NCBI RefSeq assembly: GCF_009729205.1
Contig: NZ_VTHB01000001.1
Location: 806,001-870,000, forward strand
Reading direction: 5' to 3'
Source: Mycobacteroides sp. CBMA 271
Lineage (GTDB): Bacteria > Actinomycetota > Actinomycetes > Mycobacteriales > Mycobacteriaceae
Length of the DNA stretch: 64,000 bases
How positions within the stretch are numbered: the first letter of the stretch is position 1; every line of letters starts with the position of its first letter. The notes below the pieces were generated by a model. The model did not search any database and was not told where the DNA came from. It worked only from the letters and a program-made list of their open reading frames with translations. The position numbers and the translations under genes are program-made. Positions 26,360 through 35,342 of the stretch are shown here, piece after piece.

Positions 26360-26577
26360 TCTACCACCAGACCGCCGGTCGCGGTGCCACCGGGCTCACC
26401 GCCGCCCTTCGCGCCTCGATTAAACCCGAAAACCATTCCTGCACCATGAGATCGAGTAGCCCACTACGCGCGAACCGGGCCCGGACACCGGGACAGAATG
26501 AGCACGTCCCAGCTCGAACCTCACGCGCCACGCACGGAGTTTCAGCTAATCAGAGAAATCCGGACACAGGAGGACAC

Positions 26578-26820
26578 GTGGTCGGCGTCTCATTCCGCGA
26601 TTCCGCCGGGCGTCCGATGGCCGGTGCTGTGATCAGCATCGCCTCGGCGCCCAGCGAGGTCCACGACCCTGCCATGGTCGCCGACGACTGGGGCGAGATA
26701 GTCATCTCCGCGCCACTGGCCGGCGACTATCGATTCCTGGTGTCGCATGTGGGGAGGACCTTCCATGCCACGGCCCACATCACCCCGGGGCAGGAGCAGC
26801 TGACGGTCACCGTCGATTAG
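26578..26820 (+). CDS. small beta-sandwich (CNA-B / carboxypeptidase-regulatory-like) protein
   Basis: An 80-aa protein read from GTG 26578 with AGGAGG just upstream; an ATG at 26446 is in frame but has no ribosome site. The sequence VGVSFRDSAGRPMAGAVISI, then GEIVISAPLAGDYRFLVSHVG, TFHATAHITPGQEQLTVTV has the strand pattern of a single CNA-B/transthyretin-like domain. No signal peptide. Such domains often act as protein-binding modules; here it may accompany the subtilase and hydrolase. The 218 nt before it holds only a weak, 12/18 match to the dyad motif (26455-26472). Confidence 0.6.
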   Translation: MVGVSFRDSAGRPMAGAVISIASAPSEVHDPAMVADDWGEIVISAPLAGDYRFLVSHVGRTFHATAHITPGQEQLTVTVD

Positions 26821-26908
26821 GCCCCCGGAAGAGCTGCCGCGCCACGTTCCGGCCCGGGGATCATGGCCCGAGCCTCATCTCACCGCGTCACAGCTCCCCA
26901 AAACGACG

Positions 26909-26934
26909 CCAGGCCCCCTCGAAAGGGGGCCTGG
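26909..26934 (-). terminator. terminator after tRNA-Tyr
   Basis: CCAGGCCCCCT and AGGGGGCCTGG form a perfect 11-bp stem closed by a 4-nt loop. On the minus strand it is 6 nt after the tRNA-Tyr 3' end and is followed by GTCGTTTT, as expected for an intrinsic terminator. Confidence 0.8.
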
Positions 26935-26940
26935 CCGCTG

Positions 26941-27023
26941 TGGCGGGTACAGGATTCGAACCTGTGTAGGCGTAAGCCGACGGATTTACAGTCCGCTCCC
27001 ATTGGCCGCTCGGGCAACCCGCC
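26941..27023 (-). tRNA. tRNA-Tyr (GTA anticodon)
   Basis: An 83-nt class II tRNA on the minus strand with a long variable arm. The acceptor is GGCGGGT/ACCCGCC with discriminator A, the anticodon loop is CTGTAAA and the T-loop GTTCGAATC. It closes the accessory block that starts at tRNA-Thr and is divergent from yajQ. Confidence 0.95.
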
Positions 27024-27113
27024 TTATCAGACGATGCAGGATACAACGATAGGGTCGGGACAACGCAAACCGACTGGATACGGAACATCCGAGGACCAGA
27101 AAGAGGAGCAGTC

Positions 27114-27605
27114 ATGGCGGATTCATCATTCGACATTGTGAGCAAGATCGATCGCCAGGAGGTCGACAACGCGCTGAACCAGGCCGCCAAGGAGTTGACC
27201 ACCCGCTTCGACTTCCGGGGCACCGACACCACCATCGAGTGGAAGGGTGACGAGACCATCGAGCTGGTGAGCTCCACCGAGGAGCGTCTGAAGGCCGCCG
27301 TCGACGTCTTCAAGGAGAAGCTGATCCGCCGGGATATCAGCATGAAGGCCTTCGACGCGGGTGACCCGCAGCCCAGCGGCAAGACCTTCCGACTCACCGG
27401 GACCCTCAAGCAGGGTATCGACGCCGAGAACGCCAAGAAGATCAACAAGATCATCCGCGACGAGGGCCCTAAGGGCGTCAAATCACAGGTGCAGGGCGAA
27501 GAGATCCGGGTCTCGAGCAAGAAGCGCGATGATCTGCAGGGCGTACAGACGCTGCTGCGGGGTTCCGATCTGGATATCGCGTTGCAGTTCGTCAACTATC
27601 GGTAG
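27114..27605 (+). CDS. YajQ family cyclic di-GMP-binding protein
   Basis: A 163-aa UPF0234/YajQ protein of usual length: [21 protein letters not shown] at the start, the [10 protein letters not shown] block, [14 protein letters not shown] and the ending [12 protein letters not shown]. YajQ homologues bind nucleotides or c-di-GMP and modulate transcription in some bacteria; the role in mycobacteria is not settled. GAGGAG lies upstream of ATG 27114. It corresponds to Rv0566c. Confidence 0.95.
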   Translation: MADSSFDIVSKIDRQEVDNALNQAAKELTTRFDFRGTDTTIEWKGDETIELVSSTEERLKAAVDVFKEKLIRRDISMKAFDAGDPQPSGKTFRLTGTLKQGIDAENAKKINKIIRDEGPKGVKSQVQGEEIRVSSKKRDDLQGVQTLLRGSDLDIALQFVNYR

Positions 27606-27617
27606 GACGATGGTCCG

Positions 27618-28256
27618 GTGATATCCACATCGCACCTGATCGGCTTCGCGGTCGTCGCGTACGCCCTCATCGTGATCCCGGGCCCCAGCGTGCTGTTCTC
27701 CATCGGCCGTTCGCTCAGCCTGGGCCGCCGCGCCGGTCTCATGAGCGTCCTCGGCAATACGGCAGGCACCGCAGTGTTCGTGGCGCTGGCGACTGCCGGG
27801 CTCGGCGCCCTGCTGACGGCCTCTACATGGGCGCTGACAGCGGTGAAACTAGTCGGCGCTGCCTATCTGATCTACCTTGGCGTACAGGCGATTCGGAACC
27901 GCAAGTCACTTATCGAAGCATTGAACGCAGATCGGCCCGCGGTGGGACGGCCGCGAGTGTTCCGACAGGGCTTCATTGTCGGCATGACTAACCCGAAGAC
28001 GGCACTGTTCTTCGCCGCGGTGCTGCCGCAGTTCGCCGATCCCGCCGCGGGCTCGGTGCCGACCCAGATCTTCGTCTTCGGCCTCGTGTTCGTCGCGATG
28101 GCTCTTGTCTCGGACAGCTTGTGGGCACTGCTGGCCAGCACTGCCCGTAATTGGTTCGCCCGTTCGCCCCGACGCCTGGAGGCCGTGGGCGGCGCGGGAG
28201 GCTTCCTGATCGTCGGCCTGGGTGCCGGTGTCGCGATCTCAGGTACCCACGCCTAG
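27618..28256 (+). CDS. LysE/RhtB family amino-acid exporter
   Basis: A 212-aa membrane protein read from GTG 27618, 12 nt after yajQ. It has the family signature IVIPGPSVLFSIGRSLSLGRRAG in the first loop, six hydrophobic segments, and MTNPKTALFFAAVLPQF in the middle. Members export amino acids or their derivatives driven by the proton gradient. The stop overlaps the end of the convergent oxidoreductase gene by 4 bp. Confidence 0.88.
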   Translation: MISTSHLIGFAVVAYALIVIPGPSVLFSIGRSLSLGRRAGLMSVLGNTAGTAVFVALATAGLGALLTASTWALTAVKLVGAAYLIYLGVQAIRNRKSLIEALNADRPAVGRPRVFRQGFIVGMTNPKTALFFAAVLPQFADPAAGSVPTQIFVFGLVFVAMALVSDSLWALLASTARNWFARSPRRLEAVGGAGGFLIVGLGAGVAISGTHA

Positions 28257-29302
28257 CGACCTCCGCGGCACGCCAGCAGCAAGTCCGCCAGCAGCGCACG
28301 GTCGGGCCGGTACGGGGTATTGAAGCCCAGTCGGTGCACCAGATCGCCGTAGCGGTCCCGTAATTCGTGCGCGCCCTGGTCCGCGTCGGTCACGGTGATA
28401 GCAGCGGCATCCACGAACTCGTCATCGACGAGCGTGGCCATCGCATCCCATTCGCCTTGTTTGGAAAGCTCCTTGAGTTTTGGTCCCACTTCTCCCCTGC
28501 CATGCAATTCCAGGATGGGCCAGTACGCGGGCGTGGACCCGTAGAAGGCCAACTGTTTGCGTACTGCCGCGCGTGCGCTGGCCAACTCGGCATCGTCGCG
28601 TCCGATGACGATCATCGGCGAATGATGGATGTGGATGTCGGCCAGCTTCTTTCCCGACTTCTGCGCACCCCGCCCCAACGTCGGCAGCGTGACCTGCGCA
28701 AGGTACTCGGGCGTGCAGAACGGGTGCGACATGAATCCGTCGGCCACTTCCCCGGCCACCTCGGTCATCCCGCTGCCCACGCCGGCCAGCCAGATCGGTG
28801 GCGTGCCAAAGTCGCTCACCTCGGCGGGATCGGGCATGAACATCGGCGTCATCAGCGTGTTTTGGTAGAACTCGCCCTGGTAATCCAGACGTCCGCGCTC
28901 CTGCCACGACTGCCAGATGGCGCGCACGGCCAGCACCATGTCCCGCATCCGCGCGGCCGGACTGCTCCACGGCATACCGAATCGGCGGGTGATGTGCGGT
29001 TTGATCTGGGTGCCAAGCCCCAGGATGAATCGGCCGCCCGAGTAGGCCTGCAGGTCCCAGCCAATATTGGCCAGCAGCATCGGGTTTCGCGCGAACGCGA
29101 CGGCAATGGACGTACCCAGCGTCACGTCCTTCGTGTGCTCCGCGGCCAGCAGCAGCGGCAGGAACGGGTCGTGCGCACCCTCGAAGGTCCAGATGCCGGC
29201 GTACCCTGCCCGCTCGGCCGCGGCGGCGTCGGCAGCCATGGTGGTCAACCCTGTCGTGAGCGTTACATCAATCAACACCGCACCCATATTGCCGAAGTCC
29301 AT
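28253..29302 (-). CDS. LLM-class F420-dependent oxidoreductase (TIGR03617-like)
   Basis: A 349-aa luciferase-like TIM-barrel protein: LTTMAADAAAAERAGYAGIW near the start, VTLGTSIAVAFARNPM, GRFILGLGTQIKPHITRRFG and FGTPPIWLAGVG. These features fit F420-dependent oxidoreductases expanded in mycobacteria; no substrate can be named. ATG 29302 was chosen, but ATG 29287 or GTG 29281 are possible because no start has a clear ribosome site. It is divergent from gpsA with only 34 bp between, so the promoters must overlap. Confidence 0.85.
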   Translation of the reverse strand: MDFGNMGAVLIDVTLTTGLTTMAADAAAAERAGYAGIWTFEGAHDPFLPLLLAAEHTKDVTLGTSIAVAFARNPMLLANIGWDLQAYSGGRFILGLGTQIKPHITRRFGMPWSSPAARMRDMVLAVRAIWQSWQERGRLDYQGEFYQNTLMTPMFMPDPAEVSDFGTPPIWLAGVGSGMTEVAGEVADGFMSHPFCTPEYLAQVTLPTLGRGAQKSGKKLADIHIHHSPMIVIGRDDAELASARAAVRKQLAFYGSTPAYWPILELHGRGEVGPKLKELSKQGEWDAMATLVDDEFVDAAAITVTDADQGAHELRDRYGDLVHRLGFNTPYRPDRALLADLLLACRGGR

Positions 29303-29336
29303 GTTCGAGACGAACGGGGCCCATACCCTGGCGAGC

Positions 29337-30359
29337 ATGCCAGCACTTCGCGAACCACAGGTCATCGTCCTCGGAGGCGGATCATGGGGCACCGCCGTGG
29401 CCTCTATCGTGGCGCGTCGTAGCCCCACCCTGCAGTGGGCACGGTCCCCGGAAACCGTTGCGGATATCAATGAGCGGCACCGTAATTCGAGGTACCTCGG
29501 CGACGAGGTGGAGCTGACCGAATCGTTGCGTGCCACCTCCGATCTACACGAGGCCGTCGAGCAGGCCGATGTGGTGATCATGGGGGTGCCCTCGCACAGC
29601 TTCCGCGAGGTGCTCACGGAGATCGGTCAATCACTGCGTCCGTGGGTACCGATCGTCTCGCTGGTGAAGGGGCTCGAGCAGGGCTCGCGGATGCGGATGT
29701 CTCAAATCATCGAGGAGGTGCTGCCCGGGCACCCGGCTGGCATCCTGGCCGGGCCGAACATCGCCAAGGAGGTGGCCCGCGGGTTCGCGGCCGCCGGCGT
29801 GGTCGCCATGCCCGATCAGCATCAGGCAGCGCGCCTAGGAGAGCTGTTCCGCACCTCTCGTTTCCGTGTCTACAGCACCAACGACGTCGTCGGTGTGGAG
29901 ATGGCGGGCGCGCTCAAGAACGTCTTCGCCATCGCCAGCGGCATGGGCTATGCGATCGGCATCGGCGAGAACACCCGCGCCATGGTGATCTCGCGGGCGC
30001 TGCGGGAGATGACAAAACTCGGCGTGGCCATGGGCGGTAACCCCGAGACGTTCCCGGGCCTGGCGGGCTTGGGCGATCTCATTGTCACCTGCACGAGCGC
30101 CAGCAGCCGTAACCGGCACGTGGGCGAGGAGATCGGTAAGGGCAAGACGATCGACGAGATCATCGAGGCGATGAACCAGGTCGCCGAGGGCGTGAAGGCA
30201 TCATCGGTGGTGATGACCCTTGCCGAGGAGCACGGCATCCAGATGCCCATCGCCCGCGAGGTCGACGGGGTGATCAATCACGGCTCCACGGTGGAACAGG
30301 CCTACCGCGGGCTGATGGCCGAGACCCCGGGCCACGAGGTACACGGCACCGGATTCTGA
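29337..30359 (+). CDS. gpsA: NAD(P)H-dependent glycerol-3-phosphate dehydrogenase
   Basis: A 340-aa enzyme reducing DHAP to sn-glycerol-3-phosphate for phospholipid synthesis. It shows the Rossmann loop VLGGGSWGTAVAS, the substrate-binding SLVKGLE and AGPNIAKEVARG, and the catalytic Lys region MAGALKNVFAIA. It corresponds to gpdA1 (Rv0564c), one of two mycobacterial paralogues. ATG 29337 gives the family start. The stop abuts the convergent lipoprotein stop. Confidence 0.95.
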   Translation: MPALREPQVIVLGGGSWGTAVASIVARRSPTLQWARSPETVADINERHRNSRYLGDEVELTESLRATSDLHEAVEQADVVIMGVPSHSFREVLTEIGQSLRPWVPIVSLVKGLEQGSRMRMSQIIEEVLPGHPAGILAGPNIAKEVARGFAAAGVVAMPDQHQAARLGELFRTSRFRVYSTNDVVGVEMAGALKNVFAIASGMGYAIGIGENTRAMVISRALREMTKLGVAMGGNPETFPGLAGLGDLIVTCTSASSRNRHVGEEIGKGKTIDEIIEAMNQVAEGVKASSVVMTLAEEHGIQMPIAREVDGVINHGSTVEQAYRGLMAETPGHEVHGTGF

Positions 30360-31166
30360 TCAGGCCGGCAGGTACTCGGGCTTCACCACGTCGCGCAGCT
30401 GCGCCAACGGGATCCGGCTCTCCATCGGCCCCTCCGCGTATGCGGCGACCGTGTAGGGCTCGAACCAGAACACGAGAGACTCGTTGTCGAGCGCGAAGTT
30501 CTTGAAGTTTCCCGCCTCGGGATCTGTTCCGTTGTCGACGAATTCGGTTCCCACACCGCCCAGCTGCGCACGCAAGTCGGCACGCACCAACGCCGAAATC
30601 TTGGGTAGGGCCACCGCAGGATCGGCCAGCAGCGCCTGAATCGTGATGGGCGCCTTGGTGATGCGGTCAAACGAGAGGGTGCGAAACACGAATCTCGGGT
30701 GATAGCCGCCGAGCGACTCGGAGATCGAGAACCTCACCCCATCTGACGGATGCACGCTCCGACCCTGGTACGCATCGAAGGTGACATTGAGCGCCCAGGG
30801 CTTTCCCGTCGGCGGCGCTCCGGCACTCTGTACCTCCTCACGGAACTTGGCACGGATGTCGGCCACCACCGCATCGGCTGCCTTCTGCAGCTCGGGGAAC
30901 GACGAATCCCACTGCACGGGAATCAGCAGATGTTGCGTGGCCTGCGGCGTGGCCTCGTCGATGACGCAGCCTTGTGCGGCGTCCCAGCGACCGCCGTGCT
31001 TGGGACACGCAGGCTCCCAGGCGGGATCTGCAGTGGGGGTGGCCGGCGAGGATGCCTCGGCACTGGTGGCCTCGGGGGCGGGAGCCTCCTTGGGCGCCTC
31101 TCCCCTATCGCAGCCGACAAGGACGAGACCGCACAGGACGGCAGACAGCAGACACCCGAGACGCAT
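30360..31166 (-). CDS. putative lipoprotein, RsiV/DUF3298-like
   Basis: A 268-aa exported protein with a lipobox (VLCGLVLVGC, Cys near residue 19), an Ala/Pro/Glu-rich linker, then a Cys pair (PACPKHGGRWDAAQGCV). The C-terminal part (about residues 90-268) resembles the DUF3298/RsiV-type domain found in Mpt64-like mycobacterial proteins: HLLIPVQWDSSFPELQKAADA...FALDNESLVFWFEPYTVAAYAEG. The longer frame lacks a plausible start; ATG 31166 puts the signal peptide first. Function unknown. Confidence 0.85.
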   Translation of the reverse strand: MRLGCLLSAVLCGLVLVGCDRGEAPKEAPAPEATSAEASSPATPTADPAWEPACPKHGGRWDAAQGCVIDEATPQATQHLLIPVQWDSSFPELQKAADAVVADIRAKFREEVQSAGAPPTGKPWALNVTFDAYQGRSVHPSDGVRFSISESLGGYHPRFVFRTLSFDRITKAPITIQALLADPAVALPKISALVRADLRAQLGGVGTEFVDNGTDPEAGNFKNFALDNESLVFWFEPYTVAAYAEGPMESRIPLAQLRDVVKPEYLPA

Positions 31167-31198
31167 GGAATCCAATCTATCTGGACGCCGCGGAGACG

Positions 31199-31690
31199 TT
31201 AGGTGGTGTACGAGCCGCCGGGGCCGACCACGAAACCGTTCTGCCACCGGTTATTGACGCAGGTGAGCGTGCCGCCGCCGTCCAACCCGCAGCTGAGCTC
31301 GCGGTAGCTCAGCCGGCTACCGGGCGGCAGCGGTTTGAAGGGCTCACCGCCCATTCCGTAGATCGGCCGATCGGTGCTGGCGAAACCTGGGGCGTTGCTT
31401 CCGCTGACGAGATTGGCTCCGTTGGGGGCCCCAGGCAGCGGGCCGCTACAGCCGTAGCTGGCGTCGGCGCGCTTGATCACGCACGAGATGCCGCCCGGAA
31501 TGGTGAAGCCGTATGCCGTGTCACCCATCGTGCTGTACTCCAGCGGTGATACCGGAGTAAGCCCATTGACATTCGGAAGTCCGGACGGGTCAAGGGGATT
31601 CGGGGTGTCCGGGTCCGCGGACGCCGCGCCCGCCAGCATCACGGCAGCGACGGCGCAGGTCACGGCGCCAAGGACGGGCAGGGTACGCAT
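31199..31690 (-). CDS. small secreted Cys-containing protein, paralogue of 10587-11093
   Basis: A 163-aa protein with a signal peptide (MRTLPVLGAVTCAVAAVMLA, cleavage at GAASA-DP) and four Cys in two pairs (ISCVIKRADASYGCSG; LSCGLDGGGTLTCVN). It shares GCSG, LPP-S-R-SYREL-C and the C-terminal pattern with the protein at 10587-11093, though overall identity is low. No enzymatic motif. It is 32 nt from the lipoprotein gene on the same strand and may be co-transcribed. Confidence 0.82.
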   Translation of the reverse strand: MRTLPVLGAVTCAVAAVMLAGAASADPDTPNPLDPSGLPNVNGLTPVSPLEYSTMGDTAYGFTIPGGISCVIKRADASYGCSGPLPGAPNGANLVSGSNAPGFASTDRPIYGMGGEPFKPLPPGSRLSYRELSCGLDGGGTLTCVNNRWQNGFVVGPGGSYTT

Positions 31691-31727
31691 CCCGTGACCA
31701 TATCCAAGATCGCGCGCAATCTCGCGT

Positions 31728-32795
31728 CTACTGGTCAAAGACGATATCGACGCTGTCGGTGACCGGAACGGCCTGGCAGGCGAGGGTGAGCCCCATCGCG
31801 AGGTCGGCATCGACCAGGGTGTCGTTGCGGAGCATCCGCACCTCACCGCGGCGCACCGTGCAGGCACACGCGCTGCACGCACCTTCACGGCATGAGTACG
31901 GCGCGTCGATGCCCTGGGCAAGCAGCACATCGAGCAGCGGAGTATTTCTCGGCCATTCGACGGTGACCTGGGTGCCATCGAGCTCCACGCTCGCCTGCGC
32001 GTCGTCCTCGCCACCCAACGGGACCACGATGTCGGCGAACGGATCGCCGGACAGCGACTGGTAGAGCTCGACGTGAATGTGATTGGCGGGCGTCCCGACG
32101 GCCGACAGTGCGGCGCGCGCCTCATCCATGAAGGGCGCCGGGCCACAGATGTACGTGCTGTACGTGGTATAGGCGACGAACAGTTCTGCCAGGGATTCGC
32201 GGGTGGGTAGGCCGCGCTCGCCTTCGAGCCAATGCACGACCCGCAGCCGATCCGGGAACTCCACCATGATCTCGTCGATCTCGGCACCGAAGATCACGCT
32301 CTGCTCGTCGCGGTTGGCGTAGAAGAGGTAGACCGTTCCCGCTCCACCGAGCAGAACCGATTTGGCGATGGACAGCATCGGGGTGATGCCGCTGCCCGCG
32401 GCGATCAGCAAGAAGTCGCCGTCCAGCGAGCGTGGGACGAAGACACCGGAGGGGGTAAGCACGGTGATGTGGTCTCCCACACCGACGTTGTCGCACAGCC
32501 AGTTCGACGCGTACCCACCGTCCGTGCGCTTGATAGTGACCACGAGGTCTTCATCGAGATGCGGCGAGCTGGACAGCGAGTAGCACCGGGCTACCGACCC
32601 GGTCTGTGCGCTGGGGATCTTCAATGTGAGGAACTGACCGGGCCGGTAGCGGAAGGCGTCCACGAGCGCATCGGGAACTTCGAACACCAGAGAAACCGCA
32701 TCTCCTGTCTCCCTGATGATCTCGACGACCTCCAGCGAATGAACGTGGGGATTGCCGGTCACTTTGCGTGTGTCGGGCAAGACCGAGTCCGTCAT
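31728..32795 (-). CDS. 2Fe-2S ferredoxin-NAD(P)H reductase, KshB-like oxygenase reductase
   Basis: A 355-aa three-domain oxygenase reductase: an FAD domain (GSVARCYSLSSSPH), an NAD-binding domain (LLIAAGSGITPMLSIAKS, YICGPAPFM) and a C-terminal plant-type 2Fe-2S domain with Cys in CREGACSACAC and LACQ. It strongly resembles KshB (Rv3571), the reductase of 3-ketosteroid 9-alpha-hydroxylase, but no KshA partner is nearby. Here it is 10 nt downstream of an SDR and in line with a diiron oxygenase, which it may reduce. ATG 32795 was preferred to TTG 32801. Confidence 0.88.
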   Translation of the reverse strand: MTDSVLPDTRKVTGNPHVHSLEVVEIIRETGDAVSLVFEVPDALVDAFRYRPGQFLTLKIPSAQTGSVARCYSLSSSPHLDEDLVVTIKRTDGGYASNWLCDNVGVGDHITVLTPSGVFVPRSLDGDFLLIAAGSGITPMLSIAKSVLLGGAGTVYLFYANRDEQSVIFGAEIDEIMVEFPDRLRVVHWLEGERGLPTRESLAELFVAYTTYSTYICGPAPFMDEARAALSAVGTPANHIHVELYQSLSGDPFADIVVPLGGEDDAQASVELDGTQVTVEWPRNTPLLDVLLAQGIDAPYSCREGACSACACTVRRGEVRMLRNDTLVDADLAMGLTLACQAVPVTDSVDIVFDQ

Positions 32796-32805
32796 CGACA
32801 ACCGC

Positions 32806-33669
32806 CTAGAGCTCGATACCGAAGCGGGCCGCGACCTTCTTGCCGAGACCGTACTTGCCGATTCCGTAGAACGGCGCCATGAGATCTTCGTAGCGCGGTC
32901 CGATGATGCGCGGGATGGCGTCGAACACGCGGGCGTCGGGGCCGATCAGAACTCGCGGGCGATTCTTCTCGACTCCCCGCAGAATGATCCGGGCCGCCGA
33001 GTCTGGCCGGGTGATCGCCATGAGCTGAAAGCCCTTTCGGACGGTCTCGCGGTCCACTCCCTCGGGTAGGCCGCGCGCGCTTGATGCGATATTGGTCTTG
33101 ATACCACCGGGGTGCACACAGGTGACGCCGACGGGATACTTGGCCGCCCGGATCTCCTGACGAAGTGATTCGGTGAAGCCGCGCACCGCGAACTTCGCCG
33201 CGTTGTACGCACTTTGAGAAGGTATGCCCATCAGGCCGAACACCGACGACACGTTGACGATGTGACCGTCACCCGATTCGATCAAGTGGGGCAGAAATGC
33301 CTTGGTGCCGTGCGCAACACCCCAGAAGTTGATGTTCATCAACCAGTCGAAGTCATCCCATTCCATGTCCTTGACGTCGGCCGAAAGCGCCACACCGGCA
33401 TTGTTGAACACCAGGTTGACCTGACCGAACTCGTTCTTGACGTCGACGGCATGGGCATAGACGGCGGCCCGGTCGGCAACATCGAGTTCGAATGGGATGG
33501 CGGTCGCACCCGCCTTCTCGCAGCGTCCTGCGGTATCGGCCACGCCGGCGGTGTCGATATCGGAGAGCGCGAGCCGCGCACCGCGCTGCGCCAGCGTCAA
33601 CGCCAGGCTGCGGCCGATACCCGAACCGGCACCGGTGATTACGGCGACCTTGTTATCGAAGTCTTTCAT
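32806..33669 (-). CDS. short-chain dehydrogenase/reductase
   Basis: A 287-aa classical SDR: cofactor motif TGAGSGIGRS (residues about 11-20), NNAG, catalytic Ser in NVSSVFG and YNAAK (Tyr/Lys). An Asp after beta-2 (LSDID) favours NAD(H). It lies between the Baeyer-Villiger-type monooxygenase and the reductase on the same strand, so it may oxidise or reduce the alcohol/ketone paired with the oxygenase. Substrate unknown. Confidence 0.9.
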   Translation of the reverse strand: MKDFDNKVAVITGAGSGIGRSLALTLAQRGARLALSDIDTAGVADTAGRCEKAGATAIPFELDVADRAAVYAHAVDVKNEFGQVNLVFNNAGVALSADVKDMEWDDFDWLMNINFWGVAHGTKAFLPHLIESGDGHIVNVSSVFGLMGIPSQSAYNAAKFAVRGFTESLRQEIRAAKYPVGVTCVHPGGIKTNIASSARGLPEGVDRETVRKGFQLMAITRPDSAARIILRGVEKNRPRVLIGPDARVFDAIPRIIGPRYEDLMAPFYGIGKYGLGKKVAARFGIEL

Positions 33670-33696
33670 CGTGTCTCGCTTCTGTTCGGCGGGAGG

Positions 33697-35301
33697 CTAC
33701 TTTGCGGCCATACTTGGCGAGGTCTGCCGAGGACCGTCCGCGAGGGGAATGGTCTTGCGCACGGCCGGACGCTTAGCACCCTCGAACTCATACTCGGAGG
33801 GGTCGACTTTCCTTGTCTGCGACCAGTATTCGAAGGTGAACCCCGACCACAGCGTTCGATTCTTACCATGCTCGTCGAGGTACCAACTCTGGCAGCCGCC
33901 GCTGTTCCACACCGAGCCCTGCAGCTTGCGCTGAACCTCGGTGTTGAATCGGTCCTGAGCCTCGCGGGTCGGCACAATCGCCTGAGCGTAGGCCTCATCG
34001 ACGTGCTTGATCGCCTCGGTGACGTAGTGGATCTGCGACTCGATCATGAACACAATCGAGTTGTGGCCGAGGCCGGTGTTGGGCCCCAGGAGGAAGAACA
34101 GGTTCGGCATACCTGCGATGGTGATGCCGCGATGGGCGGTGACGCCCTCCCTCGACCAGCGCTCTCCGAGGTCCTCGCCTCTCTGTCCCTTCAGGTCCAG
34201 ATACTTGTAGGAGTCGGTGACGTGGAAGCCGGTGCCGAAGATGATGGCATCGACCTTGCGCTCCTTCCCATCGCTGGTGACGACACCGTCGGCGGTTACC
34301 CGCGCAATGGACTCGGTGACCAGTTCCGTCTTTTGATTCTCAATGGCCTTGTAGTACGTCCCCGACCCCAGCAGGCGTTTGCATCCGGCACGGTAGTCGG
34401 GTGTCAACTTTCGGCGTACTTCCGGATCGGAGATCTGGCTTTTGATATACGCACGCCCCAGGAGCTCAATACCTTTGAGCAGGGCCGGCCGCCGGTTCAT
34501 CGCGTATGCCCCGGCCTCCGCGCCGAAGTACATGCCACTGCGGAACAGCGCGCGTAAACCCGGAATGCTCGCGAACGCCCGTTTGGCCACTGGGCTGAAC
34601 TCGATATTGGTGCGCGGCAAGACCCACGGTGGGGTGCGCTGGAAGAGCTTCAGCTCGCCGACCTTCCCCACAATCTCGGGGACGAACTGAATAGCACTGG
34701 CGCCCGTACCGATAACGGCAACCTTCTTGCCGGTCAGGTCGTAATCGTGATTCCACTGCGCGGAATGAAAGACAGGCCCCTCAAAACGGTCCAGATCCTC
34801 GATTTCCGGGATGCTCGGGACGTGTAGGGCGCCGACTCCCGAGATAAGGAACTGGCAGATGTACTCCTGCCCGCTCTCGGTGAACACATGCCAGCGGTAC
34901 TCGTCCTCATCCCAGTACCCGCGGGTGACCCGTGTGTTGAAGGTGACGTGCCGGTACAGATCGTATTTGGCGGCGACATCCTTGAGGTAGTCGAAGATTT
35001 CGGGCTGCCGGGAGAAGAGTTGGTCCCAGTTCGACCGTGGTTCGAACGAGAATGAGTAGAGGTGGGTGGGCACATCGCAGGCTGCGCCGGGATAGGTGTT
35101 ATCGCGCCACGTGCCGCCCATTTCGCCCGCTTTTTCGAGGATGAGGAAGGGCACCCCCATCTTCTGCAGCGCTATGCCTGCGCCGATACCCGAGAACCCC
35201 GTGCCGACAATCAGCGTGCGGATGCGAATGGGCTCCGAGGACCCGCTCTCGACCACGGTGTCGGTCTGCCGCTCTTCGGGAGGAGTGTCGGTAACAGTCA
35301 T
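33697..35301 (-). CDS. Baeyer-Villiger-type flavin monooxygenase
   Basis: A 534-aa flavoprotein with the FAD loop LIVGTGFSGIGAGIAL, the NADPH loop VAVIGTGASAIQ and the BVMO fingerprint FEGPVFHSAQWN (F-x-G-x3-H-x3-W). The usual Pro/Asp after the Trp is Asn. Such enzymes insert oxygen next to a carbonyl. It resembles Rv0565c, which in M. tuberculosis also sits near gpdA1 and yajQ, and belongs to the EthA-related group. ATG 35301 was chosen; the frame runs on to 35538 without family resemblance. Confidence 0.9.
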   Translation of the reverse strand: MTVTDTPPEERQTDTVVESGSSEPIRIRTLIVGTGFSGIGAGIALQKMGVPFLILEKAGEMGGTWRDNTYPGAACDVPTHLYSFSFEPRSNWDQLFSRQPEIFDYLKDVAAKYDLYRHVTFNTRVTRGYWDEDEYRWHVFTESGQEYICQFLISGVGALHVPSIPEIEDLDRFEGPVFHSAQWNHDYDLTGKKVAVIGTGASAIQFVPEIVGKVGELKLFQRTPPWVLPRTNIEFSPVAKRAFASIPGLRALFRSGMYFGAEAGAYAMNRRPALLKGIELLGRAYIKSQISDPEVRRKLTPDYRAGCKRLLGSGTYYKAIENQKTELVTESIARVTADGVVTSDGKERKVDAIIFGTGFHVTDSYKYLDLKGQRGEDLGERWSREGVTAHRGITIAGMPNLFFLLGPNTGLGHNSIVFMIESQIHYVTEAIKHVDEAYAQAIVPTREAQDRFNTEVQRKLQGSVWNSGGCQSWYLDEHGKNRTLWSGFTFEYWSQTRKVDPSEYEFEGAKRPAVRKTIPLADGPRQTSPSMAAK

Positions 35302-35342
35302 GTGGCGCAATCTCTTTCTGCTGACAGGTAGACGTTGACACG

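Noticed and set aside
30360..31247. Longer version of the lipoprotein (start near 31247)
   Set aside because: It would bury the signal peptide and lipobox 27 residues inside an Arg-rich stretch.
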